Notes under the pieces: model-generated
Told to the model about the DNA's origin: nothing
Database searches by the model: none
Seen by the model: only the letters and a program-made list of their open reading frames with translations
In this document: positions 1 to 7,540 of the stretch, in pieces
Numbering within the stretch: position 1 is the first letter of the stretch
Layout: each line of letters opens with the position of its first letter
Position numbers and translations under genes: made by a program
Source of the DNA: Gemmatimonadota bacterium
GTDB taxonomy: Bacteria > Gemmatimonadota > Gemmatimonadetes > Gemmatimonadales > Gemmatimonadaceae
Assembly (NCBI GenBank): GCA_003142495.1
Contig: PLMM01000340.1
Span: 1 to 14,147, forward strand
DNA length: 14,147 nucleotides
Direction of reading: 5' to 3'

Positions 1-270
1 ACTATTGAGCGTCGCCCCCATGAGCGTGCCGCGCGCAACGGTCGTGAAGCGCGGACCTCCGAGCGGCTCGAGAAACGTCCACCAAATGCCCGCCTTGCCC
101 GTGAGTGCCAGAAAATGAAAGCACAACGCGAGCGCGAGCAGCGCGAGCGACGCGTGTTGCATCGTCGCCAGCGCAGCTGTCCACGGGATGCGGCGCACGT
201 AGGCCAGCAGCCCGGCGATCAATAGCGTGATCAGCGCCCACCGGACGCTTCGCACGAGAGTGGATCTCAT
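1..270 (-). CDS. Flippase-like / lysylphosphatidylglycerol synthase TM-domain membrane protein, N-terminal part
   Basis: The minus frame is open from an ATG at 270 to the left edge: 90 codons with no stop. It begins MRSTLVRSVRWALITLLIAG, giving a first membrane helix at about residues 11-25. A second hydrophobic helix follows at about 41-57, then WWTFLEPLGGPRF and VARGTLMGATLNS. This layout matches the start of the LPG-synthase TM / UPF0104 (AglD-like) family: helix, RR-x-PW, helix, 'LRPLG', then a 'G.L.N' helix start. Family members are inner-membrane proteins with several helices, linked to lipid aminoacylation or to handling polyprenol- and glycan-linked lipids. The start is set by an ATGA overlap with the stop of the epimerase gene, so translation is probably coupled. 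Most of the protein lies outside the window, so its substrate cannot be judged. The antisense-looking Arg/Ala-rich reading at 2-241 is a shadow of this gene. Confidence 0.72.
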   Translation of the reverse strand, partial: MRSTLVRSVRWALITLLIAGLLAYVRRIPWTAALATMQHASLALLALALCFHFLALTGKAGIWWTFLEPLGGPRFTTVARGTLMGATLNS

Positions 271-1277
271 CGCATATTCTCCGAATGCGCCTTCCACCAA
301 CGGAAGGCCTCGGGCAAGCCGACCTCGGGCCGGATTGTAGGCGACCACTTCAGCTCCTCTCGAGCGCGCGCGTCGGCAAATGGATTGTCGTGCGTCAGCA
401 TCTCGAGTGTGCCACCGGCATGCGCCGCGAGGTCGCGTCGACCCACGAGTGTCAGCCCGATCGTGAGCGCGCTGAAGAGGCGCCGCGATGCGCCGAGGGA
501 GAGAGAAGGCGCGAGAACACGCCGGCCAAGTCCGACGGATGCAAAGCGAACGAGATCCGCCACCGTGAGAGGGAAGTCGCTCGTGAGGTTGTACACGCGG
601 CCATCCGCATCGTCTGTGAGCGCCGCGCGAATGGCGCCCTCGGCGACCGCGTTTGCGTGCACGGCGGGGAGCGTCGTTCCGCCTCCGCCGCACAAGGGGA
701 AGATGCCGCGATTCATCACGGCCCCCACGCGCGGAATGAATTGGCGATCCCGCTCACCGTACATCACTGGTGGTCGCACGATCGCGCCCCAAAGGCGTCC
801 AGCGTTCCGGGCGGCCAATACGATGTGCTCCGCTTCCTGCTTGGAACGACCGTACGCGTCGGCGTCGGGTAATTGCGGAAGCGCGGCACTCTCGTCCATC
901 GGTGCCAGTCTGTATCGCGAGTCTCCGTACACCGCCGTGCTGCTGACGTAGACGAGGCGCGCGCGCGAACGCACACACGCCTCGATCACATTGCTGGTGC
1001 CTCGCACGTTGGCGGCGCGAAAGGTCTCCCACATGGACTCGGGACCAATCGCCGCTGCCGCGTGAAAGACGGCGTCGCATCCGGCCGCAGCCGACTCCAG
1101 CGCGTGCGCATCCGCGAGCTCGCCCTCGATCAAGTCCACATTGGATCGTCGCAGCCAATTCGCTTTATCCGGGCGGCGCACAAGTGCACGCACCGCGCAA
1201 CCGCTCTCGACGAGCTGCTCCACGAGATGCGATCCAAGCATTCCGGTGGCGCCGGTCACGAGCGCGCGGCGCATCAT
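267..1277 (-). CDS. NAD(P)-dependent epimerase/dehydratase (extended SDR family)
   Basis: 336 aa, the usual length for extended short-chain dehydrogenase/reductases. The N-terminal Rossmann motif TGATGMLG is at residues 8-15. A conserved acidic patch (EGELAD) is at about 51-56. The strand leading to the active site reads LVYVSSTAVYG (108-118), and the catalytic pair is Y142-x3-K146 (YGRSK). A substrate-side segment RPPVMYGERD follows at 168-177. The family uses bound NAD(P) to oxidise, epimerise or reduce nucleotide sugars, or 3-beta-hydroxysteroid-like substrates. The sequence does not settle which. The ATG at 1277 overlaps the stop of the upstream PQQ dehydrogenase by 4 bp (ATGA); a second ATG follows directly at 1274. 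The TGA at 267-269 overlaps the next gene in the same way. It is therefore the middle gene of a coupled operon and probably cytoplasmic. Family call is confident; substrate is unknown. Confidence 0.9.
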   Translation of the reverse strand: MMRRALVTGATGMLGSHLVEQLVESGCAVRALVRRPDKANWLRRSNVDLIEGELADAHALESAAAGCDAVFHAAAAIGPESMWETFRAANVRGTSNVIEACVRSRARLVYVSSTAVYGDSRYRLAPMDESAALPQLPDADAYGRSKQEAEHIVLAARNAGRLWGAIVRPPVMYGERDRQFIPRVGAVMNRGIFPLCGGGGTTLPAVHANAVAEGAIRAALTDDADGRVYNLTSDFPLTVADLVRFASVGLGRRVLAPSLSLGASRRLFSALTIGLTLVGRRDLAAHAGGTLEMLTHDNPFADARAREELKWSPTIRPEVGLPEAFRWWKAHSENMR

Positions 1278-3340
1278 GGAAGGGCGTAGGCAATGAGGTA
1301 GTCACCGAGCGTGGTGTGCATCAGATGATGACCGCCGACTGCGAGGACGATGAACTGCCGTCCATCCGGTCGCACGCGGTAGGTCATTGGTGTCGCCTGC
1401 GCGGAAGCCGGGAGCGCCGTCTCCCAGACCACCTTTCCGTTCTCGGTGTCGAACGCGCGCAGTTGGCGATCCATCGTGGCGGCGATGAACACCAGCCCTC
1501 CGGCAGTGACGAGCGGTCCGCCGAGCGATGGAGACCCCCAGCTCCGGGGCAGAGGCAGGTGAGCAACGTCGCTCATTGTTCCGAGTGGTACGTCCCAGCG
1601 AACGTGCCCATCGTCGAGATCGACGGCGACCAGGGTGCCCCAGGGTGGCGCGTTGCATGGCAGTCCCAGCGGTGAACGAAGAAGCTCGCGGCGGCTGCCG
1701 TACGGCGCGCCCTCCGCTCGCGCGACCGCCGCATCGCCGCCGGCCCGGCGCGAGTCCTCGGCGATGGAGTCCGGTGCGAGCAACGTGACTACCGTTGCCA
1801 CGCGAATCGTGTTCATGATCGCCACACCGCGAGGCCGATCCACACCGACGCCACCCCAATTGACACCGCCGAGAAAGCCGGGAAACTCGATCGTTCCTCG
1901 GAGACTTGGAGGCGTAAACATTCCGTCCGAGCGCAGCGAGCGAATGCGGCGCTCGCACCACTCGCGATCGAACCGCGTCAATCCCCACGCGTCGCTGCTG
2001 CGCAACCCCTGCGGGACCACCGGTGAAATTGTCGAAAACGGCTGCGTGAGCGCCGCATCTTCGCCGGCGACATCACTCCGCGGTACCGCGCGCTCCTGTG
2101 TCGGGAACACGGGCACGCCCGTGTCGCGATCGAGCACGAAGACGTCGCCGGTTTTGGACGCTTGTACCACGACGGCTGTCGCGCGACCGTTGTGCATCAC
2201 GGTCGTCAGTGCCGGCTGCGCGGCAGCATCGTAGTCCCACAGGTCGTGATGCACGAGCTGAAAGCTCCAGACGAGTTGCCCGGTCGCTCCACGCAGCGCT
2301 ACGACCGAATTGGCATTCGCGTTCGAGCCTGGGCGCAGGCCGCCAAAATGGTCGGGACTCGGGCTACCTGTGGGAATGAAGACGAGATCGCGCTCGGCGT
2401 CGACGGCAAAGAGTCCCCACGCATTGGCGGCCCCTGAGCGGAAGAGCGGCGTTGCCTTAGTAGCGAATGCGCTGCTGGCTGGCTCGTCCCGCAAGGGTTC
2501 CCACGTCCACCGCATCGCACCGGTGCGCGCATCGAATGCGCGCACCGCGCCACTCGGCGCCTCTGCGTGAAGATTGTCGAAGATGGATGAGCCGACGATG
2601 ACCAGTCCATCGACCACTACTGCAGGAGAGGTGACGTGATACTCGTGCGCCAGTCGATCCGCCCCGCGCACTCCGTCGCGAAGATTGACGGTGCCCGCGC
2701 GACCGAAGTCGGCACATGGAGCGCCGCTGCGTCCATCCAGTGCGATGAGGCGGGCATCGAAGGTTGCGAGGAAGAGGCGCGTGCGGCACGGCGTCGATTC
2801 GGAGCGCGACGAATCCACCCACGCGACCAGACCACGCGTGGTTACTTCGTCATGCGCGAGCGATACACGATCGATATGCGCATCGTACGTCCAGCGTGGC
2901 GTTCCGAGCTCGGGGTCGAGCGCGACCACGCGCGCGGATGGCGTGGCCAGGTACAGCGTGCCATCGAGCATCAGAGGCGTCGATTCAAAGGCGGTAGCCG
3001 GGCCGCCATCGCCGCCCTCGCCATCCGACACATCGCCGGTTCGGAATATCCACGCGACGCGCAGCGAGTCGACGTTGGAGCGGGAGATCTCGTCGAGCGC
3101 AGAATAGTGAGTGCCGCCTGCGGAACCGTTTGCCGTCCAGTCCACTCGCGGTGCGACGGTGTTGTGGCGCCGCGAGAGCGCCGGTGCGGCGACACCGCGC
3201 AATGCGACTGCAGATACGGATGCCTTCGCGGCGGTCGAGTACTGTGTCCATCCCGCCGCGATGAGCACGACGAACAGGGAGATGGTGAGTGCCACGCACA
3301 GAAACCGACGAGAGCCGCGATGCTGCATCGAGTGTTGCAT
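1274..3340 (-). CDS. PQQ-dependent dehydrogenase, soluble membrane-glucose-dehydrogenase-like beta-propeller
   Basis: 688 aa from the ATG at 3340. That start has GAGG seven bases upstream; the GTG at 3346 lies too close to the same Shine-Dalgarno to be used. Residues 12-30 form one hydrophobic segment (signal anchor or signal peptide). The E. coli Gcd-type five-helix membrane domain is absent, so the enzyme is probably periplasmic or anchored. The propeller begins at VDWTANGSAGGTHYS (67-80). It contains CRTRLFLATFDARLIALD (185-202), VDGLVIVG, the family hallmark FQLVHHDLWDYDAAAQP (360-376), SKTGDVFVLDRDTG (395-408), CNAPPWGTLVAVDL (562-575), and the closing GGHH...LGDYLIAYALP. The Asp in HHDLWDYD and the Lys in SKTG match conserved residues near PQQ in this family. 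Such enzymes oxidise sugars or polyols and pass electrons to quinone. Substrate is unresolved (glucose-, quinate- or other-type). First gene of the three-gene operon. Confidence 0.92.
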   Translation of the reverse strand: MQHSMQHRGSRRFLCVALTISLFVVLIAAGWTQYSTAAKASVSAVALRGVAAPALSRRHNTVAPRVDWTANGSAGGTHYSALDEISRSNVDSLRVAWIFRTGDVSDGEGGDGGPATAFESTPLMLDGTLYLATPSARVVALDPELGTPRWTYDAHIDRVSLAHDEVTTRGLVAWVDSSRSESTPCRTRLFLATFDARLIALDGRSGAPCADFGRAGTVNLRDGVRGADRLAHEYHVTSPAVVVDGLVIVGSSIFDNLHAEAPSGAVRAFDARTGAMRWTWEPLRDEPASSAFATKATPLFRSGAANAWGLFAVDAERDLVFIPTGSPSPDHFGGLRPGSNANANSVVALRGATGQLVWSFQLVHHDLWDYDAAAQPALTTVMHNGRATAVVVQASKTGDVFVLDRDTGVPVFPTQERAVPRSDVAGEDAALTQPFSTISPVVPQGLRSSDAWGLTRFDREWCERRIRSLRSDGMFTPPSLRGTIEFPGFLGGVNWGGVGVDRPRGVAIMNTIRVATVVTLLAPDSIAEDSRRAGGDAAVARAEGAPYGSRRELLRSPLGLPCNAPPWGTLVAVDLDDGHVRWDVPLGTMSDVAHLPLPRSWGSPSLGGPLVTAGGLVFIAATMDRQLRAFDTENGKVVWETALPASAQATPMTYRVRPDGRQFIVLAVGGHHLMHTTLGDYLIAYALP

Positions 3341-3449
3341 GACCACACCTCACGAGCACGGGACCAGTGGCTGCTTGCGATCTGGTCGCAGAATGCTCGA
3401 TGCCGATCGGCTTCCACATACGCGCATCGGCGCATGCGTCGAACTACGG

Positions 3450-3480
3450 CGACGTAGTGTCGTGGCGAGATGACGTAGTG
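3450..3480 (+). repeat. Direct repeat of GACGTAGTG, 21-bp period
   Basis: GACGTAGTG occurs at 3451-3459 and again at 3472-3480, exactly 21 bp apart (about two helical turns), so both copies face the same side of the DNA. The first copy also forms the right arm of a short dyad, CTACG-GCGA-CGTAG (3444-3457). The arrangement resembles an operator for a dimeric or tandem-binding regulator, but the protein is unknown. Confidence 0.4.
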
Positions 3481-3563
3481 GCAGCGAGGGGTTGGCGTAG
3501 AGCGCCGATTGCGCGTAGCCGCACCGGACTGCGATCGAGTCGGAGCAGTTCGCCCCACGAGCG

Positions 3564-3603
3564 GCGTAGTCGCCTACGTCGCGTCGCGGGTTCAGCTACG
3601 TCG
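3564..3603 (-). repeat. Direct repeat of CGACGTAG on the minus strand, 22-bp period
   Basis: CTACGTCG on the plus strand occurs at 3574-3581 and 3596-3603, which is CGACGTAG read on the minus strand, 22 bp apart. The left copy is also part of the dyad CGTAG-TCGC-CTACG at 3565-3578. The core is the same as in the 3450-3480 pair but inverted relative to it, so the two pairs face each other across about 90 bp and may form one divergent operator. Confidence 0.4.
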
Positions 3604-3694
3604 TTGCGCGTATGGAGCGCGTGAGTCGCCTTGCCGAAGCTGAGTGTGCGCGGCTGCAAAGCGTAGCGCGCGCTTTCTCTCTCAGGAGATGCAA

Positions 3695-4411
3695 ATGCGA
3701 ACACTCATACGGTGCCTGGCGGCGTTGCTGGTCTGCGCGCCATCCTCCATCGCTCTCGGGCAGAGCGACGGGAGTTCCACCGGCTATCTGGCACTCGTCA
3801 CGACTCCAACGGCGGCTCTGTCGCCCGTTGCCAAGCAGTGGATGCTCCCCGATCCGGCGCAGGGTTTCGGCATCGAAACGCAGTGGGGACATGTGTCTGG
3901 CAACGGAGGAAGCATCAATACCTTTACCAGCGGCATTAACCTGCCACTCGCCGCCGGGCGCGCTGATGTCGGCTTCTCGGCGGGCACCCTGCGAGTGTCG
4001 TGTGACGCAGGCGACTGCGGCGACTATTTCGTCGCGTCAAGCGTCATCGAGGGGCGCGTACTCCAATCGCAGATGGGCGGGGCTTCGTTCGCGCTTGGGT
4101 TGAGCGGCCGGCTCGGATTCGCCAAACCGAGCGACGCAACCGTCTGGTCTGCGGCTGCGAACGTTCCACTCTCACTCGCAGTGAATACCCAAACTGAATT
4201 TCAGTTCGTGACCTTTGTCGCGCCTGGATTTGGCTGGGGGCACATCAGCGAAGGAAGTGGCTCTCAATCGGGAACTCGATTCATGCTCGGTGGTGGCGTC
4301 GGGGTCATCAGCTCGACCTCTGGCGTGGGACTCACCATCGGCGTTCAAAAAGTGTTCATCAGCGGAGGCAAATTGGTGGTCGGTGCCGGCCTGACCTGGA
4401 CGAGGCGCTAG
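3695..4411 (+). CDS. Secreted, probable outer-membrane beta-barrel-like protein of unknown function
   Basis: 238 aa. The start is the ATG at 3695, with AGGAG six bases upstream (3684-3688). An in-frame ATG at 3689 sits directly against the Shine-Dalgarno and is less likely. Residues 1-22 are a clear signal peptide (MRTLIRCLAALLVCAPSSIA, cut near LGQ-SDG). The mature protein is rich in Gly, Ser and Val. Short strands alternate hydrophobic and small residues (SFALGLSGRLGFA, FMLGGGVGVISS, LTIGVQKVFI), and it ends in VVGAGLTWTRR, a pattern typical of outer-membrane barrels. Two cysteines (C103, C108) lie close together and could form a disulfide. I do not recognise a named family. It stands alone, divergent from the PQQ operon across a shared control region. 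Codon usage matches its neighbours. Confidence 0.75.
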   Translation: MRTLIRCLAALLVCAPSSIALGQSDGSSTGYLALVTTPTAALSPVAKQWMLPDPAQGFGIETQWGHVSGNGGSINTFTSGINLPLAAGRADVGFSAGTLRVSCDAGDCGDYFVASSVIEGRVLQSQMGGASFALGLSGRLGFAKPSDATVWSAAANVPLSLAVNTQTEFQFVTFVAPGFGWGHISEGSGSQSGTRFMLGGGVGVISSTSGVGLTIGVQKVFISGGKLVVGAGLTWTRR

Positions 4412-4412
4412 T

Positions 4413-4436
4413 CGCGAATGCCGGCTCCTATTCGCG
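4413..4436. terminator. Hairpin between convergent genes, possible terminator
   Basis: Perfect 7-bp arms CGCGAAT (4413-4419) and ATTCGCG (4430-4436) enclose a 10-base loop, two bases after the stop of the upstream plus-strand gene and before the convergent permease stop at 4478. No T-run follows on either strand, so intrinsic termination is uncertain. Confidence 0.4.
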
Positions 4437-4477
4437 GACCGCCGCTGCGCATCCCATTCAGATGTCGGGCACTCCCG

Positions 4478-7207
4478 CTACTCGGCGCCGAGTGTGCTCG
4501 CCGGATCCACTCGTCCGGCGCGCCTCGCCGGCAGATAGCTCGCCGCCATCGCAACCGCGCCGGTGATCACGAGCGCGAGCGCGAACGTGACGGGATCGCT
4601 CGTCGTCACGCCGTACAGCATCCCGCGCATCAGCCGCGTGAGCAGCAGCGCGACGACGGCCCCGATCGCGAGCCCCGCGGCTGTCTGCCTCAGCCCGTCG
4701 AGCAGCGAGATGCGCACGAGCGCGCGCGGTGATGCGCCGAGCGCGGCACGCACGCCGAACTCCTGCCTCCGCGCGGCGACGAGTTGCGCCACCACTCCAT
4801 AGATCCCGACCACCGCGAGCACGAGTGCCAACAGGCCGAACGCGCCGAGGAGGAGCATGGAGAAGCGCTGTCGCGCGATCGAGCTGCGGACGATGTCGTC
4901 CATCGTCCGCACGTGCGCAACAGGCATCTGTGGATCGAGCGCGCGAATCTGCGCGCGCACGGCGCCTGCGAGCGCGAGCGGACTCCCGGTGGTGCGCACG
5001 GCGAGACTCATCGTGCGCGGCGTGAATCTCCCCACCTGCTCGTACTGCGAGTGCACGGCGTAGAACATCGGAGGTGGCGCGGCCGTGAGCTCGTTGTGCT
5101 CGACATCGCGCACCACACCGACCACCGTCACCCACGGCGTGCTGTCGCTCATGAGCTGTATGCGCCCGCCGAGCGGGTCGCGCCCCGCGAAGTACTTGTT
5201 CGCGAACTTCTGACTGATCACGAACACGGGCGGCGTGCCGGTCTGATCGCGCTCATCGAACCATCTGCCGGCGACCAGATGCAGCCCAAGGGTCTCGAAG
5301 TAGCCGGGCGTCACGATCTGCCAATCGCCCGGCGTGTCCTCGTTCGGTTGCGGCGTGTACCCCTCGACGCGCACCCCCCAGTTTCCCATCTGCGCCGCGA
5401 GCGGAAGCAGGCGCGCCGCCGCTACGTGCTGCACGCCGGGGAGCCGCTCCACGCGATGTCGTAGCTCCTCGAAGAATCCCGACACGTGCGCGCCGTCCGC
5501 ATAGCGCGACGTCGGCACCGAGAGCTCCATGGTGAGCACACCCTCGCTGCGAAAGCCTGGATCGATCGCCATGATCCCCTGTACGGTGCGGATCATCAGC
5601 CCGCCCCCGACGATCAGCACCACCGAGAGGGCGATCTCGCCGATCACCATCAGCTGCCGCGCGCGCAGCCGTGCGCGCCCCGTGGTCGCGCCGCGCCCGC
5701 CATCCTTGAGCGTCTCACTCGCGCTTATCCGAGTCGCGGCAAGCGCCGGCGCCAGCGCGAAGAGCAGCACCGTGCCGACCGTCGTCGCCAGCGCGAACGC
5801 GAGCACGCCGCCGTTCAGCGATACACCCGCGACCAACCCGAGCGACGGCGGCGCCCACGCGCGTGTGGCCACGACGCCGAGCCACGCGAGAAACATCCCC
5901 AGCGATCCACCGACCAGTGCGATCACGATCCCCTCGGTGAGAAACTGCCGCGCCAGCCTCGGCTTCGCCGCGCCAAGCGCCGCGCGCAACGCCGTCTCGC
6001 GACGACGTCGCTCGCCGCGCACGAAGAGCAGCCCGGCCACGTTCGCGCACGCGATCACCAGCACGAGCGCCACCGCGCCGAGCAGCAGAAGCAGCGCCGG
6101 CTTCAGCGATCCGCTGATCTGATCGCGCAGCGTCACGGCCGTCATTCGGAAGCGCGTTGGACCCTTGTACACGCCCTCTTCGATCAGCCGATCAGCGACA
6201 CGCACGAGCTCGCGGTTTGCCTGCGCCACGGTGACACCCGGCGCGAGATGCGCAACGGAGTACAGCCCGTGACTTCCCCCACCGGGTGCGACCGCCGGCC
6301 CCGGAAGCGCGCCGTAGTCGCTGTCCGTCGCTGCGAGCGGCGTAAGCAACTCCGTCGCGCCCTTCTCATCGTAGTCGAGTGGCATGCGGAAGCTCGCGGG
6401 CATCACGCCAATGACGACGTTCGACTTGCCGGCGACCTCGATGCGCTTGCCGATCACCAGTGGGTCGCCCGCGAAGTGACGCTGCCAGAACGAGTAGCCG
6501 AGAATCGCGACATCGTTCGCGCCGGGCACGTCTTCCTCGGGGAGAAAGTCGCGGCCGAGCATCGGAGCGACGCCGAGCGTGTGCAGCGTTTGCTGGGAGA
6601 TCTGCGCGGCGTGCACGCGCTCGGGCTCACCGGCACCGATGATGCTTCTCGTCTCGATGTCGTAGACGCCGACCGCGTCGAACACGTGCGGCTCGTAGGT
6701 GAGCAGCTCGTACTCGTCGTACGACATCCACGAGCCCTGATCCTCGAACGCGCCGGTCCACACCACCACCGTGTGCGCGGCGTCGCCGAAGGGGAGCGGC
6801 TCGAGCAGCGCTGCGTGGACGACGCTGAACAGCGCCGTGGTCGCGCCGATGCCGAGCGCGAGCGTGAGCACCGCTGCGCTCGCGAATCCGGGTGCCCTGC
6901 GGAGCGTACGCACGGCGTAGCGCGCGTCGCTCGCGAGATCCTCGAGCCAGCGCGTGCCGCGCGCGTCGCGCCCCTCCTCCTTGAAGCGCTCGGTGCCGCC
7001 GAACGCCAGCCGCGCCTGATGCATGGCGGCGCTGGCGGAGAGGCCGCGTGTGCGCGCGAGCTCCTCCGCCTCGAGCTCCACGTGGAGGCGCATCTCTTCC
7101 GCCATGTCGCGCTCGAGCGCCGGCGCACGAAAGAGCGCCATCGTGCGGCGCTGCCAGCGCGCGACGAAGCCCGCGCCGACTATCTCCCGCGCGCGGTCAC
7201 GTGGCAT
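4478..7207 (-). CDS. ADOP-family ABC transporter permease (MacB/FtsX-like, duplicated)
   Basis: 909 aa, the usual size for ADOP permeases. The N-terminal ADOP region contains MAEEMRLHVELEAEELA (35-51), LAFGGTERFKEEGRDARG (67-84) and WLEDLASDARYAVRTLRRAPGF (87-108). The first FtsX unit has a helix at 110-134, a MacB-type periplasmic core at about 135-365, then helices near 371-396, 422-447 and 465-490. The second unit has a helix at 519-543, a periplasmic core at 550-775, then helices near 784-808, 838-860 and 871-892. The coupling-type loops RETALRAALGA (403-412) and RQEFGVRAALGA (814-825) repeat in the two halves. No ATPase gene is adjacent, so an ATP-binding partner must be encoded elsewhere. 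The gene overlaps the PadR gene by 11 bp without its own good ribosome site, so it is probably coupled to it. Met23 (ATG at 7141) is an alternative start. Substrate is unknown; relatives act in export or envelope stress. Confidence 0.93.
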   Translation of the reverse strand: MPRDRAREIVGAGFVARWQRRTMALFRAPALERDMAEEMRLHVELEAEELARTRGLSASAAMHQARLAFGGTERFKEEGRDARGTRWLEDLASDARYAVRTLRRAPGFASAAVLTLALGIGATTALFSVVHAALLEPLPFGDAAHTVVVWTGAFEDQGSWMSYDEYELLTYEPHVFDAVGVYDIETRSIIGAGEPERVHAAQISQQTLHTLGVAPMLGRDFLPEEDVPGANDVAILGYSFWQRHFAGDPLVIGKRIEVAGKSNVVIGVMPASFRMPLDYDEKGATELLTPLAATDSDYGALPGPAVAPGGGSHGLYSVAHLAPGVTVAQANRELVRVADRLIEEGVYKGPTRFRMTAVTLRDQISGSLKPALLLLLGAVALVLVIACANVAGLLFVRGERRRRETALRAALGAAKPRLARQFLTEGIVIALVGGSLGMFLAWLGVVATRAWAPPSLGLVAGVSLNGGVLAFALATTVGTVLLFALAPALAATRISASETLKDGGRGATTGRARLRARQLMVIGEIALSVVLIVGGGLMIRTVQGIMAIDPGFRSEGVLTMELSVPTSRYADGAHVSGFFEELRHRVERLPGVQHVAAARLLPLAAQMGNWGVRVEGYTPQPNEDTPGDWQIVTPGYFETLGLHLVAGRWFDERDQTGTPPVFVISQKFANKYFAGRDPLGGRIQLMSDSTPWVTVVGVVRDVEHNELTAAPPPMFYAVHSQYEQVGRFTPRTMSLAVRTTGSPLALAGAVRAQIRALDPQMPVAHVRTMDDIVRSSIARQRFSMLLLGAFGLLALVLAVVGIYGVVAQLVAARRQEFGVRAALGASPRALVRISLLDGLRQTAAGLAIGAVVALLLTRLMRGMLYGVTTSDPVTFALALVITGAVAMAASYLPARRAGRVDPASTLGAE

Positions 7208-7526
7208 GGAGAATGTGCTCGACCGCCGTCGTGAACAGCCGCCAGTTCGCCTTCTCCTCGGCGAATCGCTTTTTCCCCGCGGCGGAGAGCGTGTAGAACT
7301 TCGCGCGCCGCCCCTCGGGCGAGATCCCCCAGCTGCTGCGCACGAGCCCCTGATCCTCGAGACGGTAGAGGGCCGGGTAGAGCGAGCCCTGATTCACCTG
7401 CAACACGTCGTACGAGAGCTCGCGGATTCGCTTCGAGATCCCCCAACCGTGCAGCGGCGCGGGGAGGATGGCCTTGAGGATCAGGAGATCGAGCGTTCCT
7501 TGCAGCAGATCAGCGCGGTCGGGCAT
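7197..7526 (-). CDS. PadR-family transcriptional regulator
   Basis: 109 aa from the ATG at 7526. A GTG at 7559 would add 11 residues that the family lacks and that lie inside the palindromic operator, so I prefer 7526. Sequence landmarks are DLLQGTLDLLILKAI (6-20), LHGWGISKRIREL (25-37), VLQVNQGSLYPALYRLEDQGLV (41-62, the recognition helix and start of the wing) and RRAKFYTLSAAGKKRF (73-88). The C-terminal helix EKANWRLFTTAVEHIL is the short dimerisation arm of PadR subfamily 2. The domain is a winged helix binding as a dimer, usually as a repressor of its own operon. The gene overlaps the downstream ADOP permease by 11 bp; this pairing is widespread in Acidobacteriota and Gemmatimonadota. 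A long palindrome lies just upstream and is the likely autoregulatory site. The inducer is unknown. Confidence 0.93.
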   Translation of the reverse strand: MPDRADLLQGTLDLLILKAILPAPLHGWGISKRIRELSYDVLQVNQGSLYPALYRLEDQGLVRSSWGISPEGRRAKFYTLSAAGKKRFAEEKANWRLFTTAVEHILHAT

Positions 7527-7540
7527 GTTCGTCTCGCGTG

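Larger units (their letters stand above)
3341..3694. promoter_or_regulatory. Divergent control region between the PQQ operon and the secreted-protein gene
   Basis: No gene is supported in these 354 bases; the open frames lack start signals and family resemblance. The region must hold the promoters for two divergent transcription units. Nearer the PQQ gene are short dyads: TGCGA-N5-TCGCA at 3376-3390, GCCGATCGGC at 3402-3411 and CGCATGCG at 3431-3438. The middle carries repeated GACGTAG elements, listed separately. I could not pick a convincing -35/-10 pair on either strand. Confidence 0.55.

Noticed and set aside
2..241. 79-codon minus-strand frame at the left edge
   Set aside because: A shadow of the flippase-like gene in another frame; that frame gives membrane helices and an ATGA-coupled start.
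285..951. Overlapping plus-strand open frames inside the epimerase gene
   Set aside because: Antisense, Arg/Ser-rich, no ribosome site; the epimerase motifs are intact on the minus strand.
2636..3457. 273-codon plus-strand frame
   Set aside because: Antisense to the PQQ dehydrogenase and Arg-rich, with no recognisable motif.
3494..3518. Extra GCGTAG copies at 3495 and 3513
   Set aside because: They share only GTAG with the GACGTAG elements and lack the 21-22 bp pairing, so I did not include them in the operator.
4480..4493. Perfect 14-bp palindrome ACTCGGCGCCGAGT
   Set aside because: It encodes the last residues (LGAE) of the permease, and GGCGCC-centred palindromes are common in such GC-rich coding DNA. 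No further support for an operator.
5486..7234. 582-codon open frame on the plus strand
   Set aside because: It lies antisense to the ADOP permease, is extremely rich in Arg and His, and has no family motif. The permease frame carries clear motifs throughout.
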